Part shown: positions 45,339 through 53,383 of the stretch, piece after piece
Position numbering within the stretch: position 1 is the stretch's first letter
How the letters are laid out: each line of letters begins with the position of its first letter
Assembly: GCF_024281235.1 (NCBI RefSeq)
Contig: NZ_JAHWXY010000002.1
Span: forward strand, 186,001 to 250,000
Length of the DNA stretch: 64,000 nucleotides
Direction of reading: 5' to 3'
Origin: Shinella daejeonensis
Lineage (GTDB): Bacteria; Pseudomonadota; Alphaproteobacteria; Rhizobiales; Rhizobiaceae
Program-made: the position numbers and the translations under genes
The notes under the pieces: model-generated
Databases searched by the model: none
What the model saw: the letters and a program-made list of their open reading frames with translations, nothing else
Told to the model about the DNA's origin: nothing

Positions 45339-46840
45339 TGACTTGCCTCATCCCTATCCCTGGCCGACTGGGTCATCGCCAGCGTCAATAGCTCATGTTC
45401 GGTGAAGGCGTCCTCATCGAGTTCGCCCACGATCGCGCCCTCCGCCATGACGAGGATGCGATCGCAGATACCGAACAACTCCTGATGCTCGGACGAAATG
45501 ACGAGGACCGCTTTCCCCGCCTTGGCCAGATCGTTGATCAAATTGTAGATTTCGCTTTTTGCGCCGACATCGACGCCCCGCGTCGGCTCATCGAGGATCA
45601 GCAGCTCGCAATCGGCGTGAAACCATTTCGCCAATGCGACCTTCTGCTGGTTGCCTCCCGAAAGGCTGGAAACCGGAGCTTCGACGCTCGACGCCTTGAG
45701 GCGCATGTCCGCGCCGAGCGCATTGGCGATCCGCCGTTCCTTGCCGACATTGAGGAAACCCATACGGGTGACGCTGCGGATCTTGGCGAGTGTCGTATTG
45801 ACGCGTATCGGCGCTTCCAGGATGACACCCTGTTCCTTGCGGCTTTCGGGAACGAGACCGATACGCGCCCGGACCGCATCACGCGGAGAGGAAAGACGTA
45901 GCGGCTTGCCATGCAACTCGATCGCGCCCGAATCCATCCTGTCCGCACCGAAGATGAGGCGGGCGACTTCCGTACGACCCGAACCGACGAGGCCGCCAAG
46001 CCCCACCACCTCGCCGGCGCGCACCGTGAAACTGACATTCCGGACCTTGCGGCCCCGATTGATGTTTCTGACGTCGACGACGACGTCGCCCGGCGCGCGC
46101 CCTTCCTTGGGAGGAAACAGGGCGGACATCTGGCGTCCCACCATCCGGGCGATCACCGTGTCCACATCGGTGGCGGCGGTTTCGACCGTCTCGACGTGGG
46201 AGCCGTCCTTCATGATCGTGATGCGGTCGGAAAGATCGAAGACCTCGTTCAGCCGGTGGGAAATATAGACGACACCGGCGCCTGCGGCGCGCAGTTCGCG
46301 AATGATCGCAAGCAGCCGTTCGGCGTCGCTGTTGGCGAGAACCGCGGTCGGCTCATCGAAAACGATGACGCGCGCATTGTTGGACAGCGCCTTGGCGATC
46401 TCGACGACCTGCTGGTGCGCGACCGTCAGGGTCCCGGCCTCCGCTCCCGGATCGATATCGAAGCCGAGACGGTTCAGAATGGCGCTCGCCGCCTTGCGCA
46501 GCGCGGCGTGATTGACGACCCCCGGCAGACGCCCGAGGAAAATATTCTCGGCGACCGTCAGATCGGGCGCCAGCGCCAGTTCCTGGTGGATCACCGAAAT
46601 GCCGCGGCTTGTCGCATCCCGCGGGCCGGAAAGCTGCGTGACCTCGCCGTCAAGCGTGATCGTACCGGAGGTCGGCGCGATTTCACCGGCAAGCACACGC
46701 ATCAACGTGGACTTTCCCGCGCCGTTTTCACCGACGAGCGCGTGCACTTCCCCTGCCTTCAGGTTGAAGTCGACGCCTTTCAGCGCATGAACGCCGAGAA
46801 AATTCTTTCTGATGCCGGTTAGGCTGACAAGATCGGTCAT
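45335..46840 (-). CDS. Ribose-type ABC ATPase (RbsA family, two domains)
   Basis: 501 residues with two ATPase halves: domain 1 has Walker A GENGAGKST, Walker B VIVFDEPTAVL; domain 2 has a degenerate Walker A region (GLVGSGRTEVA), signature LSGGNQQK and Walker B LLILDEPTRGVDVGAK. GAGG lies 5-6 bases before the ATG at 46840. It is separated from the binding protein by a RIME-like element. Confidence 0.94.
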   Translation of the reverse strand: MTDLVSLTGIRKNFLGVHALKGVDFNLKAGEVHALVGENGAGKSTLMRVLAGEIAPTSGTITLDGEVTQLSGPRDATSRGISVIHQELALAPDLTVAENIFLGRLPGVVNHAALRKAASAILNRLGFDIDPGAEAGTLTVAHQQVVEIAKALSNNARVIVFDEPTAVLANSDAERLLAIIRELRAAGAGVVYISHRLNEVFDLSDRITIMKDGSHVETVETAATDVDTVIARMVGRQMSALFPPKEGRAPGDVVVDVRNINRGRKVRNVSFTVRAGEVVGLGGLVGSGRTEVARLIFGADRMDSGAIELHGKPLRLSSPRDAVRARIGLVPESRKEQGVILEAPIRVNTTLAKIRSVTRMGFLNVGKERRIANALGADMRLKASSVEAPVSSLSGGNQQKVALAKWFHADCELLILDEPTRGVDVGAKSEIYNLINDLAKAGKAVLVISSEHQELFGICDRILVMAEGAIVGELDEDAFTEHELLTLAMTQSARDRDEASQ

Positions 46841-46849
46841 GGGATCCTC

Positions 46850-46950
46850 TAGAGCGGTTCCGGTTTTCACAGAATCGTAGAACCGCTCTATCTCTTTGTT
46901 TTAGCCGCATTTCCGGACGCAAAACCGTTTCACACTTTTGCTGGAAATGC
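46850..46950. repeat. RIME-like intergenic mosaic repeat
   Basis: Two inverted repeats in series: TAGAGCGGTTC (46850) with GAACCGCTCTA (46880), then GCATTTCC (46907) with GGAAATGC (46943) around GGACGCAAAACCGTTTCACAC. The wording matches short palindromic elements I know from Rhizobium and Sinorhizobium spacers. It lies inside a transporter operon, between binding-protein and ATPase genes, so it may set the step-down in expression. Confidence 0.75.
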
Positions 46951-46960
46951 TCCAGCGGGC

Positions 46961-46978
46961 GCACCGGTCTCCCGGTGC
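46961..46978 (-). other. Hairpin after binding-protein gene
   Basis: GCACCGG and CCGGTGC flank TCTC, 21 bases after the binding protein stop, between it and the RIME-like element. Confidence 0.55.
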
Positions 46979-46999
46979 ACCCGTCCATTCTCGTCTCGC

Positions 47000-47965
47000 T
47001 TAGAAAACGGACTGCGGATTGTAGTACTTGTCGACGTTATCCTTGGAGATGACGTCGGCAGGCGTCAGATAGAGCTTCGGGAAATCAGCTGCGACCTCGC
47101 CCTTGAAAGCCTTGTAGCCGATGTCGAAGGCGGTTTTTCCGACGATGTCCGGATCGTTAAGGCCGGTGGCGCCGTAGCTTCCATCCTTGACCATCTCCAG
47201 CGCTTCACGCTGGCCGTCGGCGGCGGCGGCGAACAGGATGTTCTCCAGACCGGCTGCCTTGGCCGCCTGCACGGCGCCGAGGACCATCGAGTCGTTTTCA
47301 CCGACGACCAGATTGGCGTCGGGGTGAGCCTGGAACAGGTCTTCGGCAGCCTTCAGGCCGCCGTCCGTCGCCCAGTCGCCCCAGCCCTGGCCGAGGATCT
47401 GGAGGTTGACGGCGCCTTCGTTGACGAGCTGCCCCTCGACGATACCCTGAACGACACCCATGCGGCGCTCAAGACCACCCGGATTGCCCTGGTTGCCCGA
47501 GATGAGAAGCATCTTGATCTGCGTGCCCTTCATCTTTTTGGCGATCCAGTCACCGACCAGACGGCCGTTCTCCTCACTGGAAGAACGGACCTGCGTGACG
47601 ACGTTGGCCTTCGGATTGAGCGTGGAGTCCATGACCACGACCTTCACGCCTGCCGCGGTGGCGGAATCTACGACCGGCACCAGCGCTTCCTGATCGCGCG
47701 GGTTGATGATCAGGATATCGATCCCCTTGGCGACCATGTCCTCGACATCGTTGATCTGCTTGGAGAAATCGTTCTGGCTATCAGCCGTGGTGATTTCGCA
47801 GCCGTTGTCCTTGGCGGCCTTTTCGACGGCGGCGACCTGGGCTGCGAAATAGGGCGCGTTGAGCGACGGCATGGTGAGGCCGACCTTGCAGTCCTCGGCC
47901 ATGGCCGCAGAACCCATGCAGAACAGGGCGACTGACCCTGCCAAAAGCGACTTGATGTTATTCAT
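47000..47965 (-). CDS. Ribose-type periplasmic binding protein (RbsB family)
   Basis: 321 residues. Signal peptide MNNIKSLLAGSVALFCMGSA with cleavage near AMAEDC; mature part CKVGLTMPSLNAPYFAAQVAA, IDILIINPRDQEAL and VVGENDSMVLGAVQAAKAAG. AAGGAGGAG precedes ATG 47965. It lies 65 bases after an SDR of the polyol-dehydrogenase type, suggesting a sugar alcohol ligand (inference). Confidence 0.93.
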   Translation of the reverse strand: MNNIKSLLAGSVALFCMGSAAMAEDCKVGLTMPSLNAPYFAAQVAAVEKAAKDNGCEITTADSQNDFSKQINDVEDMVAKGIDILIINPRDQEALVPVVDSATAAGVKVVVMDSTLNPKANVVTQVRSSSEENGRLVGDWIAKKMKGTQIKMLLISGNQGNPGGLERRMGVVQGIVEGQLVNEGAVNLQILGQGWGDWATDGGLKAAEDLFQAHPDANLVVGENDSMVLGAVQAAKAAGLENILFAAAADGQREALEMVKDGSYGATGLNDPDIVGKTAFDIGYKAFKGEVAADFPKLYLTPADVISKDNVDKYYNPQSVF

Positions 47966-48030
47966 AGGAACTCCTCCTTGGTGACGTATTGACTCTTGAT
48001 TGTGAAGAACACGACCGGCTCGCACGGAAC

Positions 48031-48801
48031 TCACCAGAGCGTGTATCCTCCATCCACAAGCACGATCGATCCGGTCATCAGGCTGGCTGCCTGAGAAGAC
48101 AGGAAGAGGATCACGCTTGCGACCTCGTGGTCCTTGCCCATGCGCGCCATCGGCGTTGAGTCGATCCAGCGGTCGAGCATGGGCTTGTTGTCCTCGACCA
48201 GGGCGTTGAGCGGCGTCTCAATATAGGTGGGGGCGACGGCATTGACCCGGACCCCGCGCGGCGCCCATTCGGCCGCCAGCGATTTGGTCAGGTGATGCAC
48301 GGCGGCTTTCGAGGCGTTGTAATGCGCCTGCGGCTGCGGCCGGTTGACGATGAAGCCGGACATCGAGCCGACATTGACGATTGCGCCGCGCTGCTGCTTC
48401 AGCATGTGGCGGCCGAATGCGCGGCTGCACCAGTAAACGCCGTTGAGGTTCACGTCGATGACCTTGAGCCAGCGTTCGTCTTCCATGTCTTCGGCCGGAA
48501 TGTCGCTGAGCGCGATCCCCGCATTGTTGACAAGGATGGACGCGCCGCCCCGGGCGGCCAGTTCGTCGGCGATCGCCTGCATGCGGTCGGCGTCGGTGAC
48601 GTCGCCCTCGTGCACGGAAACCTCATAGCCCTTGGCCACCAGCGTGGCACGCGCCTCTTCGAGCAGAGCCGGATCCCGCTCGATGAGCGCAAGACGCGCA
48701 CCGGCCTCCCCGAGCGCGTCGGCGCTCGCAAGCCCGATCCCGCGTCCCCCGCCGGTAATTACAGCCAGCTCGCCGTCAAGCCGAAAGCGTTCAAGATACA
48801 C
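48031..48801 (-). CDS. SDR-family polyol dehydrogenase (MYL-type)
   Basis: 256 residues from a GTG at 48801 with GGAGGA 7 bases upstream; the frame is open further but has no better site, and this start aligns with MYLDKF of the 17667 paralogue. TGGGRGIG, NNAGIALSD, VGSMSG, YNASK and DGGYTLW. Family resemblance to tetritol and pentitol dehydrogenases. It appears to head the transporter operon, behind a direct-repeat operator candidate. Confidence 0.9.
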   Translation of the reverse strand: MYLERFRLDGELAVITGGGRGIGLASADALGEAGARLALIERDPALLEEARATLVAKGYEVSVHEGDVTDADRMQAIADELAARGGASILVNNAGIALSDIPAEDMEDERWLKVIDVNLNGVYWCSRAFGRHMLKQQRGAIVNVGSMSGFIVNRPQPQAHYNASKAAVHHLTKSLAAEWAPRGVRVNAVAPTYIETPLNALVEDNKPMLDRWIDSTPMARMGKDHEVASVILFLSSQAASLMTGSIVLVDGGYTLW

Positions 48802-48881
48802 GGCATATTCCTCCAGTTGATGCGTCCGCAAGCCGCGTTCGACAGCCTGCGCACGGGGCGAGATGATCCTGCGAGACACCT

Positions 48882-48921
48882 TTCGTCCGATAGTTCCCGC
48901 GCTTCGTCCGATGGTTTCCGC
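48882..48921. promoter_or_regulatory. Two 19-base direct repeats 21 bases apart
   Basis: Copy 1 begins TTCGTCCGATAGTTCCCGC (48882-48900) and copy 2 is TTCGTCCGATGGTTTCCGC (48903-48921), 17 of 19 identical. The 21-base step equals two DNA turns, so two proteins would bind on one face. It lies in the 170-base gap upstream of the SDR-rbs-gldA operon. Confidence 0.6.
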
Positions 48922-48971
48922 TCCGGCACGGAAGCATTTTCACGCCACCGCACGGATTGGCGGGAGGCGCC

Positions 48972-51347
48972 CTATTCTCCGTAGGGCACCCAGATGTTCT
49001 TGACTTGCGTGGCGCGGGCCAGAAACTCCCGGCCTTCGCCCAGGCGCGGATCGAACCAGTCACGCTGCACGACTTCCGTCCAGACCTGCTTGAGATTGCC
49101 GATGGACGCCTTTTCGATGGCGCCGGCTGTCGCCGCCCCGCCGAAGTACCAGAGGCCATCCACCTCCTCGTGCTTCGCCAGTTCCAGCGCAAGCGCGTGC
49201 CGGTCGCCCGTCACGATATTGACCACCCCGCCCGGCACATCCGACGTCTCCAGCACCTGGTAGAAATCGGTGACGGCAAGGGCCTGGCTTGAAGAGGGAA
49301 CCACCACGACGCGATTGCCGAGCGCGATGGCCGGCGCAAAGGTGGAAACGAAGCCCAGCAGACCCGGCTCCTGCGGGCAGACGATGCCGAGCGTGCCGAC
49401 CGGCTCGTTCATGGCGAGCGCCACGCCGCGCATCGGCGGCTTGTGCACCGTGCCTTCGTATTTGTCCGCCCAGGCGCCATAGGAAAACAGGCGCGAGACG
49501 CTGGCGGCGACTTCGCGCGCCATGTCCTGACGGCGCCGTCCGGTCATCGCCGCAAGACGTTCGGCGAATTCGCCGGCACGGGCGTCGAGGTTCTCGGCGA
49601 TGTAATAGAGGATCTGCGCGCGGTTATGCTCGCTTGCCGTGCTCCAGGAGGCAGCCTTGCGCGCCGCTTCCACGGCGTTGCGGATATCCTTGCGGTTGCC
49701 GTCTCCGACTTCGCCCACCAGCACGCCGGAAGGCGAGACCACAGGCCGCGAATAGCCCCCGTCAGGACGGGCCTGCTTGCCGCCGACATAGAGCTTGGCG
49801 GTGCGGTCGACGAAAGTGGTGGAAACCGGCTCCGCATTTGGCTGAGCGGCGGGCTTCTCGACAATAGGCGCGGCTTTCGCCAGCCACTTCGGCCGGCTGT
49901 AGGCGGACAGCCCTTCCCGGCCGCCCTCGCGGCCATAGCCGGATTCCTTGTAACCGCCGAAGCCGACCCCCGCATCGAACATATTGGTGCCGTTCACCCA
50001 GACCACGCCGCATTTCAGCTTGGGCGCGATATCGAGGGCGAGCGACAGCGTCTCGCTCCAGATCGAGGCCGCAAGACCGTATTCGCTATTGTTGGCCAGT
50101 TCGACCGCTTCGGACGGCGTGCGGAACGTCGTCGCCACGAGAACGGGACCGAAGATTTCCACGCGCGAGACCGTCGAGGCCGGATGCACGCCGGTCAGAA
50201 GCGTCGGCGGATAGTAGCAGCCAGCATCGGGCGTGGCCGCCTTCGGCTGGAAGAGGCTTGCGCCCTCCCGGACACCCGTTTCCACCAGCGAACGGATTCG
50301 CTCGAGCTGGACCGGATGGACGATCGCACCGATATCGATGACCTTGTCGAGCGGATCACCGACGCGCAGCGTCTCCATGCGCGCCTTGAGCCGGGCGATG
50401 AAACGGTCGTGGATGCTTTCCTGCACGAGAAGGCGCGAGCCGGCGCAGCAGACCTCGCCCTGATTGAACCAGATAGCGTCGACCACGCCTTCCACCGCGG
50501 CATCGAGATCGGCATCGTCGAAGACGATGAAGGGCGACTTGCCGCCGAGTTCGAGCGTCAGCCCCTTGCCCGTTCCGGCGGTCGCCTCGCGAATGCGGCG
50601 GCCGACCTCGGTCGAACCGGTGAAGGCAATCTTGGCGATGCCCGGATGGCGGACGATTTCCTCGCCAGTCGCACCGTCGCCGGTGACGATGTTGATGACG
50701 CCCTCCGGCAGGCCGGCCTTCTGGCACATCTCGGCAAAGAGCAAGGCGGTGAGCGAGGTGTATTCCGCGGGCTTGAGCACCACCGTGTTGCCGAGCGCGA
50801 TAGCCGGCGCGATCTTCCAGGCCAGCATCAGCAGCGGGAAATTCCACGGAATGATCTGGCCGCAGACACCGAGCGCCTCCCGGTCGGCCAGTTCGCCGTC
50901 CATGATCTGCGCCCAGCCGGCATGATGATAGAAATGACGCGCGACGAGCGGAATATCGATATCGCGGCTTTCACGGATCGGCTTGCCGTTATCGAGCGAT
51001 TCCAGAACGGCGAAGAGACGGCTGTGCCGCTGGATGAGCCGCGCCAGCGCATAGAGATAGCGGGCCCGCTGATGGCCCGGCAGCGCCGCCCAGGGGCCTT
51101 GCGCCTTGGCGGCCGCCTTGACGGCGGCATCGACGTCGGCGGCGCCCGCCTGCGCGATGCGCACCAGAACCTCGCCCGAACCCGGTGCGATGGTCTCGAA
51201 GCTTTCGCCGGACTTCGCCTTCTTCCAGGCTCCGCCGATGAACAGCTTCGCCTCGCCGCCCAGCGACTTGATCCAGGCGCGCGCTTCCTTGTCGCTTTCA
51301 GGGGCCGGGCCGTAACTCATGGTCTCAAGTATCTCTGCAATCGACAT
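48972..51347 (-). CDS. Two-domain aldehyde dehydrogenase
   Basis: 791 residues. The first domain (about 35-490) is complete: PWNFPLLMLAWKIAPAI, ELGGKSPFIVFDD (Glu) and NQGEVCCAGSRLLVQ (nucleophilic Cys). The second (about 515-790) resumes the ALDH N-terminal fold (LYVGGKQARPDGGY.., GTLGIVCPQEPGLLGFVSTFAPAIALGNRVVVVPS) but ends before any catalytic Cys region, so it is probably structural. Proteins of this size occur beside deoC in rhizobia. It starts 24 bases after the long DeoC and would oxidise the aldehyde DeoC releases. Confidence 0.9.
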   Translation of the reverse strand: MSIAEILETMSYGPAPESDKEARAWIKSLGGEAKLFIGGAWKKAKSGESFETIAPGSGEVLVRIAQAGAADVDAAVKAAAKAQGPWAALPGHQRARYLYALARLIQRHSRLFAVLESLDNGKPIRESRDIDIPLVARHFYHHAGWAQIMDGELADREALGVCGQIIPWNFPLLMLAWKIAPAIALGNTVVLKPAEYTSLTALLFAEMCQKAGLPEGVINIVTGDGATGEEIVRHPGIAKIAFTGSTEVGRRIREATAGTGKGLTLELGGKSPFIVFDDADLDAAVEGVVDAIWFNQGEVCCAGSRLLVQESIHDRFIARLKARMETLRVGDPLDKVIDIGAIVHPVQLERIRSLVETGVREGASLFQPKAATPDAGCYYPPTLLTGVHPASTVSRVEIFGPVLVATTFRTPSEAVELANNSEYGLAASIWSETLSLALDIAPKLKCGVVWVNGTNMFDAGVGFGGYKESGYGREGGREGLSAYSRPKWLAKAAPIVEKPAAQPNAEPVSTTFVDRTAKLYVGGKQARPDGGYSRPVVSPSGVLVGEVGDGNRKDIRNAVEAARKAASWSTASEHNRAQILYYIAENLDARAGEFAERLAAMTGRRRQDMAREVAASVSRLFSYGAWADKYEGTVHKPPMRGVALAMNEPVGTLGIVCPQEPGLLGFVSTFAPAIALGNRVVVVPSSSQALAVTDFYQVLETSDVPGGVVNIVTGDRHALALELAKHEEVDGLWYFGGAATAGAIEKASIGNLKQVWTEVVQRDWFDPRLGEGREFLARATQVKNIWVPYGE

Positions 51348-51371
51348 ATTCGCTTCTCCCCTCGCCCGGCG

Positions 51372-52394
51372 TCAGGCCATGGCGTGGTGGCTGAAGGCCG
51401 CGTAACGGCCGGTGACGTAATGTTCGAGCTGGCGCTCGATATCGGCCAGCAGCGAGGAGGCGCCGAAACGGAAGAGGTTCGGCTGAAGCCAGTCGTTGCC
51501 CAGTTCCTCCTTCATCAGCGCGAGATAGGCCATCGCATCCTTGGCGGTGGAAATGCCGCCAGCCGGCTTGTAGCCGACCACATGGCCGGTCATCTCACGG
51601 TAATCGCGGATGGCGCGCAGCATCGCCAGCGTCACCGGCAGCGTCGCGTTCACGCTTTCCTTGCCGGTGGAAGTCTTGATGAAATCAGAACCCGCCATCA
51701 TCGCGACCCAGGACGCGCGGGAGACGTTGCGAAGCGTCTGGAGATCGCCGGTGGCGAGAATGGTCTTCATATGGGCCGGGCCGCAGGCCGCCTTGCAGAC
51801 GCGCACTTCATCATAGAGCGCCTGCCAGTTGCCGCGCAGAACGTGCTCGCGGGTGATGACGATATCGATTTCCCGCGCGCCGTCGGCGACGGAGGCCTCG
51901 ATTTCCTTGAGGCGGGTATCGAGCGGCGAGAGGCCCGCCGGAAAGCCTGTCGAAACGGCCGCGACCGGAATTCCGCTGCCTTCGAGCGCCTCGACGGCGG
52001 TGGAGACGAAACGATGATAGACACAGACTGCGCCGGTCGTGACCGCACGATCGGCCAGCCCCAGCGCCGCCTGGATGTCTTCGCGCAGCGGTTGCCGCGC
52101 CTTGGCGCAAAGCCGGCGCACCCGTCCTTCCGTGTCGTCTCCGCTCAGCGTGGTCAGATCGATGCATTCGATCGCCCGCACCAGCCAGGCCGCCTGCCAT
52201 TCCTTCTTGACCGTGCGCCGTCCGGCAAGCGCGGAAACGCGCCTTTCGGCCGCCGAAAGATTGACGCGAACCGCCTCGACCGGATCCATCGAGAATGCAA
52301 TGCCGGGATTGGACGGATGAGGGCCGGAATTACGGATCTGGCTCAGGGAGCGCGCGCCGGACGGACCCTCGATGACAACTTCACTCACATCCAC
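51372..52394 (-). CDS. deoC: Deoxyribose-phosphate aldolase, long form
   Basis: 340 residues from GTG 52394, chosen for GGGAG 7 bases upstream. Class I aldolase: VSTGFPAGLSPLDTRLKEIE, AREIDIVITR, the Schiff-base Lys in DFIKTSTGKE and GYKPAGGIST. About 90 extra N-terminal residues mark the long DeoC form. It splits 2-deoxyribose 5-phosphate to glyceraldehyde 3-phosphate and acetaldehyde; the neighbouring aldehyde dehydrogenase can oxidise acetaldehyde. Divergent from the GntR/UTRA gene. Confidence 0.92.
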   Translation of the reverse strand: MDVSEVVIEGPSGARSLSQIRNSGPHPSNPGIAFSMDPVEAVRVNLSAAERRVSALAGRRTVKKEWQAAWLVRAIECIDLTTLSGDDTEGRVRRLCAKARQPLREDIQAALGLADRAVTTGAVCVYHRFVSTAVEALEGSGIPVAAVSTGFPAGLSPLDTRLKEIEASVADGAREIDIVITREHVLRGNWQALYDEVRVCKAACGPAHMKTILATGDLQTLRNVSRASWVAMMAGSDFIKTSTGKESVNATLPVTLAMLRAIRDYREMTGHVVGYKPAGGISTAKDAMAYLALMKEELGNDWLQPNLFRFGASSLLADIERQLEHYVTGRYAAFSHHAMA

Positions 52395-52536
52395 CTTGCA
52401 ACTCCCGGATTTGGCGTCAAAAGCCCATCTGTTTCCACAAATGGTCATTTGTAATGTTGTACGGACATCATAATCAAACTAATCTTCCAGTGTCAACTGC
52501 CGTCGCAGGCGCACATGCGGGTGGCGGACGTCAGCT

Positions 52537-52546
52537 TGTCATGACA
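52537..52546. promoter_or_regulatory. Candidate operator for GntR/UTRA regulator
   Basis: TGTCATGACA is a perfect 10-base palindrome in the 205-base gap between divergent deoC and the GntR gene. Near the deoC end, two TTGTA words lie 9 bases apart (around 52450-52465) in an AT-rich, promoter-like patch. Confidence 0.35.
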
Positions 52547-52599
52547 GGCAAACAACGGGCACAATCCGGTTTCGTGCTGCTGGAGAAAGAGAGATTCGC

Positions 52600-53334
52600 A
52601 TGAGTGTCGAACGAAATTCACCGATCCCGCTCTATTTCCAGCTTGCCGAATCGCTGCGGGCAGCCATCGATTCCGGCGTCTACGGCCCCGGCAGCAAACT
52701 GCCGACGGAAAGCGAACTTTGTGAACAATACGACGTGTCGCGAAGCGTCGTGCGTCAGGCGCTGCAATCGCTGGCGCGCGACAATCTGATCGAGACGGAG
52801 CGCGGGCGGGGCGCCTTCGTGCTGGAACGCAAGGTGCCGATCGCGCTCGTGCAGCAACTGGATCCCTTGCGCGACAGCATGGCCAAGGCCGGCTTCAAGC
52901 TGACCACGCGGGTGCTGCGGCAAGAACGCATCGACCCGCCTGCCTATATTGCCGGGTATCTCGGCGAGGACGAAGCGGTGTTTCTCGAACGCACGCGCTA
53001 TGCCGACGGCGTGGTCTTCCTGGTGGTTCGCAACTATCTGCCCTATTCGCGGTTTCCCGACCTCCTGAGCAGCAACGATCTCGGGGACGTCTCGCTCTAC
53101 ACCTACCTCGCCAGCAAGCATGACGCGGTCGCCACCACCGGCAAGCGGCAGGTCGAGATGGCGCGCCTGAACGACGAATCGATCGCGGTGCAATTGCATG
53201 TGGAGATGAACAGCTACGTGCTGTTCAATCGCGAGATTACCTACGACCAGAACGGGAAGGTGCTCGAATATTACGAATCCTGGCACCATCCCGACCGGAC
53301 GCAACTGTCGATCGACTTGCAACGGGCCCAGTAA
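52600..53334 (+). CDS. GntR-family regulator, HutC/UTRA subfamily
   Basis: 244 residues. Winged helix at about 5-72 (PIPLYFQLAESLRAAIDSG, GSKLPTESELCEQYDVSRSVVRQAL) and a UTRA ligand domain beyond about 90 (TTRVLRQERIDPPAYIAGYL, ERTRYADGVVFLVVRNYLP). AGAAAGAGAG precedes the ATG. Divergent from deoC-aldehyde dehydrogenase, which it probably represses until a sugar or nucleoside product binds. Confidence 0.92.
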   Translation: MSVERNSPIPLYFQLAESLRAAIDSGVYGPGSKLPTESELCEQYDVSRSVVRQALQSLARDNLIETERGRGAFVLERKVPIALVQQLDPLRDSMAKAGFKLTTRVLRQERIDPPAYIAGYLGEDEAVFLERTRYADGVVFLVVRNYLPYSRFPDLLSSNDLGDVSLYTYLASKHDAVATTGKRQVEMARLNDESIAVQLHVEMNSYVLFNREITYDQNGKVLEYYESWHHPDRTQLSIDLQRAQ

Positions 53335-53340
53335 GGTCCC

Positions 53341-53377
53341 GTTGACGGGTAAACGGGCCTGGTTGACGGGTAAACGG
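53341..53377. repeat. Two 16-base direct repeats with 21-base period
   Basis: GTTGACGGGTAAACGG occurs at 53341 and 53362. It lies between the convergent GntR and kinase genes. AACGGG/CCCGTT arms just before it could form a small terminator for the GntR gene. Confidence 0.8.
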
Positions 53378-53383
53378 CAAGAC

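Noticed and set aside
48882-48921. CRISPR-like repeats here and at 53341
   Set aside because: Only two copies each, with 2-5 base gaps, so there are no spacers.
49443-52454. Plus-strand open frame of about 1000 codons
   Set aside because: Antisense to the two-domain aldehyde dehydrogenase and DeoC; rich in Arg, Gly and Ala with no motif.
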